NCBI GenBank assembly: GCA_025456145.1
Contig: JALOLD010000030.1
Location: 1-37,007 of the forward strand
Source of the DNA: Thermoanaerobaculales bacterium
GTDB lineage: Bacteria > Acidobacteriota > Thermoanaerobaculia > Thermoanaerobaculales > Sulfomarinibacteraceae
Reading direction: 5' to 3'
DNA length: 37,007 bases
In this document: piece by piece, positions 32,952-37,007 of the stretch
How positions within the stretch are numbered: the stretch's first letter is position 1
How the letters are laid out: each line of letters starts with the position of its first letter
Made by a program: the position numbers and the translations under genes
Notes under the pieces: generated by a model
Database searches by the model: none
Seen by the model: the letters and a program-made list of their open reading frames with translations, nothing else
What the model was told of the DNA's origin: nothing

Positions 32952-33010
32952 TAATCTCTGGGTTGCGGCGCGTTTCGGAGGGCTGCTGGCGGCGCCGCGA
33001 CCCAGCCGCC

Positions 33011-33367
33011 TCACAACGCCTTCTCGATCGTCTTGAGCCGCTTCTTGATCTGGAAGCGGACGTTACCGAGGTTCGCGTTGAGATCGGCGACCACCGCGAG
33101 GATGGCGTCCACGCCGAGCAGGGCCATGACGATGAGGCCCTCCTCGAACTCGACCATTCCCTGGGTCATGGCGCCGACCTGGAGCTCTCGGCCCATCACC
33201 TCGGAGGAGCCGATCCCGGTCGAGATCACGGCCCCGACCGCGTCGGCGTCGAGGCTCGTCCCCGAGGCGACACCCTCGATGACGAACCCGTCCCGTCCGA
33301 CGACGACGGCCGAGTTGATGCCCTCCACGTTGACGAGCTCGTTGAGCAGATCCGTCAGCTGCGACAT
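33011..33367 (-). CDS. Roadblock/LC7 domain protein
   Basis: This 118-residue protein is a stand-alone roadblock/LC7 domain of the MglB kind: LTDLLNELVNVEGINSAVVV, then GRDGFVIEG, ELQVGAMTQGMVEFEEGLIV and LGNVRFQIKKRL. Such proteins dimerise and act as GAPs or scaffolds for small GTPases, or regulate other NTPases. No MglA-like GTPase is in the window; the only NTPase of the cluster is the ParA-like protein at 35570. It lies 66 bp downstream of the PATAN gene on the same strand and 169 bp upstream of the hydrogenase operon. GGGGGGAG precedes the ATG at 33367. Confidence 0.9.
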   Translation of the reverse strand: MSQLTDLLNELVNVEGINSAVVVGRDGFVIEGVASGTSLDADAVGAVISTGIGSSEVMGRELQVGAMTQGMVEFEEGLIVMALLGVDAILAVVADLNANLGNVRFQIKKRLKTIEKAL

Positions 33368-33433
33368 TGTGCGCTCCCCCCTTCCGAGATCGCCGGCGGC
33401 GTCCCGACGGCGAGCTGGCTCTCACGCGTTTCT

Positions 33434-34120
33434 TCACGATCGTCTGACATGCCCGATCCTTCTCGCGAGCCGGTCGACCCCGATCGAGACCGCCCCGAGC
33501 GTCGCCCCCTGCTTGGCGGCGACGAGCAGAGCCGATTGATCCTCCGGGTAGCAGGTGACGACCAGGGTGCCCTCCTGGTCCTCGAAGAGCATCCGGTTGA
33601 GCTGGCGCCGGGGATAGGTCTCGACCACCTCGAGCACGGTGGTCCGGATCTTCTCGAGCCAGGCCGGCGTCTCGACCCGCTCGGCCCCGCACACGTCCAT
33701 CGTGCCGTTGCCGTGCATCAGGCAGGCGTGGATGGCGAAGTCGTTCTCGGCGAGGAAGTCGCGGAGCAGCCGGCGGACGCGATCCGCCGCATCGCCGGCC
33801 GCCTTCTCGACCTCTCTGGCCTCGTTGAGGTGGTCGACCGCGGCGAGCAGCTTGGGCACGATGTCGCCCTCGAAGGTGGTCCGGTCGGTCAGGACGTCGG
33901 CCCTGAACTCGAACTCGCCGTCGTGCCAGCCGATGATCAGGTCGAGCACCCGCACACCCTCGACATCCCCGGAGACGAGGTGGACCAGCGTGCCGTCGAC
34001 GTAGTAGAGCCGGGCGTCCTGCTCCTCGGTGGCGATGAGCAGCTCGCCGGTCTTCCGGCTGCCGAGCGGGATCTGGATGAGATCGACGATCGCGAGATCG
34101 GTCAGTGAGCCCCTCAGCAT
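33434..34120 (-). CDS. PATAN (DUF4388)-roadblock-like protein
   Basis: This 228-residue protein has an N-terminal PATAN/DUF4388 domain (about 1-85; LRGSLTDLAIVDLIQIPLGS, RKTGELLI, LYYVDGTLVHL, GEFEF). A helical linker leads to a C-terminal roadblock/LC7-like half (about 125-228; FAIHACLMHGNGTMDVCG, LNRMLFEDQEGTLVVTCYPE, GAVSIGVDRLARRI). PATAN domains were defined in cyanobacterial phototaxis regulators such as PatA/PixG and act as protein-interaction modules. I chose the ATG at 34120, preceded by GGGGGGTGG; the frame continues upstream to 34273 without recognisable sequence. It pairs with the roadblock gene downstream and mirrors the divergent PATAN gene at 34760. Confidence 0.83.
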   Translation of the reverse strand: MLRGSLTDLAIVDLIQIPLGSRKTGELLIATEEQDARLYYVDGTLVHLVSGDVEGVRVLDLIIGWHDGEFEFRADVLTDRTTFEGDIVPKLLAAVDHLNEAREVEKAAGDAADRVRRLLRDFLAENDFAIHACLMHGNGTMDVCGAERVETPAWLEKIRTTVLEVVETYPRRQLNRMLFEDQEGTLVVTCYPEDQSALLVAAKQGATLGAVSIGVDRLARRIGHVRRS

Positions 34121-34759
34121 CGAGCCACCCCCCGTTGGGCCGATGGTCGGATTGCAACCCGCCGCTCCTCGGCGTCGGATCTCGCGAGGGTGGCGGCTGC
34201 CTCTCGGCGGCCGTCCGTCATCCTCCCCGGGTGGCGCTGGTCGCGCGCGATCGATCGCAGGCCGGCCGGACACCGCCTCGAGTGGCGATCGTCGGTACGG
34301 CCTCGAGCATCACGTCGCAACAGGAGCCCTCCTCGCGATCGAAACCACTTGCAGGTTCCGTGCCCGGTTCACGCGCCCGACCCGACCGCGTCTCCCGGGT
34401 CATCGGAGTCAACCTCCATTGTACACAAGATCCGCTCAAGATACGTGGAATCCGTCAGATCGACTCATCAAAGAGGCCCTCGACCGGCTTCGAGTCGCGG
34501 AATGGAGCGGCACCGCGACCCAGTCTCGATCGCCGCGCGGTTCATCACGGCGTCACAACGAAACAGCTCCTGTTTCAATCTCGGACACGCCCGGGAGCCG
34601 CCTGCACCGGTCGGACCGGGCGCTCCGACTGGCCGCGCGGGCTCGGGCGGATCGCGGACGTTGGTGTCCTGCCCGGACCGGCGCCGGGCCGACCGGATGC
34701 CGCCCCGAGGACCGAACTGCGGTATTCTGGCTCGGAGGGCGGAAGTAGCAGGGGTACCG
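34121..34759. other. 639-bp divergent intergenic region
   Basis: I see no convincing gene in this stretch. Short open frames here lack ribosome sites and familiar sequence. The middle (about 34418-34475) is AT-richer than its surroundings and contains TTGTACACAA; its reverse strand reads TACAAT, a possible -10 directed toward the PATAN gene at 34120. It probably contains the divergent promoters of the two PATAN transcription units, with long leaders. Confidence 0.5.
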
Positions 34760-35461
34760 GTGGAAGATCTCAGAGGCTCGCTGGCGTTCACGACGCTGTC
34801 CGACGTTCTGCAGTTCCTCCATACCACCGGCCGGACCGGCGAGCTGTGGGTGGAGGGCGGCCCCGAGCACCGGGCGGCACAGATCTACTTCGAGCGGGGC
34901 AACGTCTACCACACCCAGGATGGCGCGAGGAGCGGGATCGACGCCCTCGTCGAGCTGATCTCGTGGGTCGAGGGCACCTTCATCTTCACCACCGACAAGA
35001 TGACGCCGACCGTGACGATCGAGGTGAGCCTGCCCAACGCGCTCGTCGAGGCGGCGCGCCGCCTCGACGAGCAGCGCCGCGCCATCGAGCTGCGCGAGCA
35101 CGAGCTGGCCCCGCAACGGCTGCTCGCCGCCTTTGCCGAGTCGTCCGGCGTGCTGGCCGCCATCCTCTTGACGCCCGACGGTGCGCCTCTGGCTTCCGCG
35201 AACTCCGACGCCAGCCTCGACATGACCCTCCTCGGCGATGGTTTCACCGGGCTGATCGAGATCGTCAGGTCGCTCGGCGAAGCCCAGGGCTGCTCACGGT
35301 TCGACGGCTTCTTCATCGAGTACGACCGTTTCCAGCTGTTCTGCCGCCCGGTCGCGGGCGCCGTCCTGGTGGTTGTCGCTCCCGAGCGCGCCCAGCTCGG
35401 CGTGATCCGACACAAGACCCAACAGCTCGCCGACGCCCTCGCCGAGGTGCTGCCGGAATGA
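34760..35461 (+). CDS. Second PATAN (DUF4388)-roadblock-like protein
   Basis: This 233-residue protein has the same two-part design as the product of 33434-34120. The PATAN domain spans about 1-85 (DLRGSLAFTTLSDVLQFLHT, GRTGELWV, IYFERGNVYHT, GTFIF). After a helix rich in Arg and Glu there is a roadblock/LC7-like domain (about 118-233; VLAAILLTPDGAPLASAN, LVVVAPERAQLGVIRHK). The start is GTG at 34760, nine bases after AGGGG and directly before the PATAN start; no ATG fits. It is followed by the ParA-like gene after 108 bp, probably in one operon. Function is unknown; the domains indicate a protein-interaction adaptor. Confidence 0.83.
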   Translation: MEDLRGSLAFTTLSDVLQFLHTTGRTGELWVEGGPEHRAAQIYFERGNVYHTQDGARSGIDALVELISWVEGTFIFTTDKMTPTVTIEVSLPNALVEAARRLDEQRRAIELREHELAPQRLLAAFAESSGVLAAILLTPDGAPLASANSDASLDMTLLGDGFTGLIEIVRSLGEAQGCSRFDGFFIEYDRFQLFCRPVAGAVLVVVAPERAQLGVIRHKTQQLADALAEVLPE

Positions 35462-35569
35462 CCACGAGGAGGAGCTGAGCCGTCAGATGCCGAGTGTCGA
35501 TCCTCTTTGCCAAGCCACCGACGGTGAGGGCCCCGCCCCCGACCGCGTCGGCGCCACGAGGAAGTGAAG

Positions 35570-36376
35570 ATGACCCACCGTATCGTGTTGACCAGCTCCA
35601 AGGGCGGCACCGGGAAGACCACCACCGCCCTCAACCTTGCGGTGGCGCTCGCCGAGCGCGGCCGCGGCACCATCCTCGTCGATCTCGACCCCCAGGGTGC
35701 GATCGGGCTGTTCCTCGCCAAGGAGGACAGCGAGTGGGGCGGCCTCGCCGAGGTGATGATCGCGGGCACGCCGCCGGCCGAGGTGGTGATCCGGACCGCG
35801 CTGCCAAACCTCGGAATCCTGCCGCGCGGTCGGATCGACCCGGTGGACACGCCCGAGTACGAGCTCAAGCTCCATCGCAGCGACCACCTCGAGCAGACCC
35901 TCGGCGCGATCGAGGAGGGCGTCGACTTCGTCCTGCTCGACACGCCCTCCGGGCTCGGTCCGGTGACCCGCGCCGCCCTCGCCGTTGCCCACTTCGCCCT
36001 GCTGCCGCTGCAGGCCGAGCCGGTCGCGCTGCGCACCATGGGCCAGGTCCTCCGGGTGATCGACCACGTCAACCGGCACGAGAACCCGTCGCTCCAGCTG
36101 CTCGGCATCCTGCCGACCATGGTCCGGCTCGACAACGACCCCTCGCTCAACGTCATGAGCACCGTGTGGTCGGGCTTCGGCGGCGTGTTCGACACCGTGA
36201 TCCCACGCTCCGACGTGTTCATCGAGGCGAGCGAGATCGGCATCCCGTTGAGCTTCCTCGGGGGGCAGACCCGGCCCGAGGCGCGCCGTTTCACGCTGCT
36301 CTCCGACGAGATCGAGGCCCGGATCAACCGGATGACCGGAATCGAGGATGACCATGAGCACCGCCGTCTCGTCTGA
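35570..36376 (+). CDS. ParA/MinD-family ATPase
   Basis: This 268-residue P-loop ATPase has the deviant Walker A SKGGTGKTTTALNLA (signature lysine plus catalytic lysine), Walker A' ILVDLDPQGAIGLF and Walker B FVLLDTPSGLGP. The class dimerises on ATP and positions DNA, machines or protein clusters on a surface. There is no ParB gene or parS-like palindrome nearby and no C-terminal amphipathic helix like MinD's that I can recognise. Its neighbours are PATAN and roadblock proteins instead, so it is probably a positioning or switch ATPase rather than a chromosome partitioner. ATG at 35570 (GAGGAAG upstream) is chosen over GTG at 35564. The last 23 bp overlap the next gene. Confidence 0.9.
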   Translation: MTHRIVLTSSKGGTGKTTTALNLAVALAERGRGTILVDLDPQGAIGLFLAKEDSEWGGLAEVMIAGTPPAEVVIRTALPNLGILPRGRIDPVDTPEYELKLHRSDHLEQTLGAIEEGVDFVLLDTPSGLGPVTRAALAVAHFALLPLQAEPVALRTMGQVLRVIDHVNRHENPSLQLLGILPTMVRLDNDPSLNVMSTVWSGFGGVFDTVIPRSDVFIEASEIGIPLSFLGGQTRPEARRFTLLSDEIEARINRMTGIEDDHEHRRLV

Positions 36377-36899
36377 TCTGGACATCGCCCGCGCCCTGTC
36401 GAGGCGGCTCTCCGGCCTCGAGACGGGCCCCGAGCCCGCCGGCGCCGCACCCTATCTGCGGCTGGCGGCGGCGGCCGGGGCCGCAGGTCCTTCCGAATCG
36501 CCCGACCTGCCGGTGGCCGACGAGCCCCTCAACGACTTCTCCCGTTGGGACGAGCTCCTCGCCTGGAGCCTGTACAAGGTGCGGTCGTCGGCCGCGTTCG
36601 CCGTCGATCCCCAGGGCTTCGTCATCGGCTCGAGCGGCAACGTCCCGGCCGACGGCTTCGAGGGGGTCGGCGCCGAGCTGACCTATGTCATGAGCCAGGC
36701 CGACGTCATGAAGCCCGAGATGGGCTCGCTGCGCTCGGTGACCCTCGAGTTCGCCAACAAGAGGGTCGCCGGCTTCCGCGCCGACGTCGGGGATGCCGAG
36801 GGCTTCGTCATCGCCTTCATCGACGCCGAGGGCCTCAACGAGGCGACCCGCGACCAGATCGCCCGCCAGCTCGAGCACTCGTTCGGCGTTCTGCTGTAG
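36354..36899 (+). CDS. Roadblock/LC7-like protein coupled to the ParA-like gene
   Basis: This 181-residue protein has a disordered, Ala/Pro-rich N-terminus (1-60) and a C-terminal roadblock/LC7-like domain: SSAAFAVDPQGFVIGSSG, LRSVTLEFANKRVAGFRAD, EGFVIAFIDAEGLNEATRDQ. It starts 23 bp inside the ParA-like gene, with GAGGATGA before the ATG at 36354, so the two are translationally coupled and probably form a complex. A GAP-like or adaptor role toward the ATPase is inference from roadblock proteins such as MglB. Assignment rests on the strand pattern rather than a strict motif, so certainty is moderate. Confidence 0.72.
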   Translation: MSTAVSSDLDIARALSRRLSGLETGPEPAGAAPYLRLAAAAGAAGPSESPDLPVADEPLNDFSRWDELLAWSLYKVRSSAAFAVDPQGFVIGSSGNVPADGFEGVGAELTYVMSQADVMKPEMGSLRSVTLEFANKRVAGFRADVGDAEGFVIAFIDAEGLNEATRDQIARQLEHSFGVLL

Positions 36900-36912
36900 C
36901 GGCAGCACCCGA

Positions 36913-37007
36913 GTCCGCGTCCGCGTCCGCGTCCGCGTCCGATGCAGCGGCAGCGGCAGCGGCAGCGGCAGCGGCAGCGGCAGCGGCAGCGGCAGCGGCA
37001 GCGGCAG
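36913..37007. repeat. Tandem hexanucleotide repeats (GTCCGC)n then (GCAGCG)n
   Basis: GTCCGC is repeated 4.8 times at 36913-36941, then after AT the unit GCAGCG runs for 64 bases (about 10.7 copies) to the window edge and probably beyond. It begins 14 bp after the last stop codon. A degenerate relative occurs at 28760-28817, also just after a gene. Confidence 0.92.

Noticed and set aside
34218..34439. 73-codon reverse frame in the PATAN intergenic region
   Set aside because: No ribosome binding site, no familiar sequence and arginine-rich shadow composition.
35570..36376. Plasmid or chromosome partition ParA
   Set aside because: No ParB gene and no parS-like palindromes in the neighbourhood; the partners are roadblock/PATAN proteins. 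The chromosomal housekeeping context also argues against a plasmid.

Overview
This is a very GC-rich (roughly 70%) bacterial chromosome segment with single-copy housekeeping genes, a TonB-dependent outer-membrane receptor (so a Gram-negative envelope), heavy use of sensor kinases and c-di-GMP enzymes, and GC-rich short tandem repeats between genes. The mix (TonB receptor with a carboxypeptidase-regulatory-like N-terminal domain, PATAN/roadblock proteins, PIN-PhoH ATPase, CpcT/CpeT-like secreted protein) suggests an uncultured Acidobacteriota-like lineage, possibly Thermoanaerobaculia-like. That placement is inference; no rRNA is present. No prophage, transposase or CRISPR array was seen.

Layout. 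1-4000: a left-truncated GT39-like membrane glycosyltransferase, a 7TM diguanylate cyclase and a chemoreceptor-like protein. 4083-6852: tRNA-Arg(ACG) with a copy of its 3' end, an ABC-2 exporter operon, and tRNA-Gln(CTG). 6879-13585: thiamine pyrophosphokinase, PIN-PhoH ATPase, an OsmC-like protein, and a reverse-strand run Trm112-like, xseA, xseB, ispA, tlyA. 13704-20544: three large signalling proteins on the plus strand (TPR-PAS hybrid kinase, REC-PAS kinase with a Glu at the phospho-acceptor site, REC-PAS-GGDEF-EAL). 20664-24062: an exported lamin-tail-domain protein with a peculiar C-terminal tail, a CpcT/CpeT-like protein and a MOSC protein, closed by a clear terminator. 24133-27763: probable metal handling, with a CDF efflux pump convergent to a ZnuD-like TonB receptor carrying two His/Glu-rich inserts and a small exported His/Cys protein. 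27859-28755: a UbiA-family prenyltransferase.

28832-32841 is a tightly overlapping five-gene reverse-strand operon: V4R-like protein, [NiFe]-hydrogenase small subunit, large subunit, 2x[4Fe-4S] ferredoxin with its own V4R-like domain, and maturation protease. The first and fourth genes share a Cys-rich domain with identical spacing (C-x17-C-x7-AG ... C), so two paralogous putative ligand-binding domains bracket a group 3-like cytosolic hydrogenase. No diaphorase or heterodisulfide reductase partner is present in the window.

33011-36899 is a divergent regulatory cluster: roadblock/LC7, PATAN(DUF4388)-roadblock, a second PATAN-roadblock, a ParA/MinD-like ATPase, and another roadblock-like protein. 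Its reverse-strand half reads straight toward the hydrogenase operon 169 bp away. The V4R-bracketed hydrogenase and the neighbouring PATAN/roadblock/ParA cluster are the best candidates for an undescribed system. The window ends in hexanucleotide tandem repeats.
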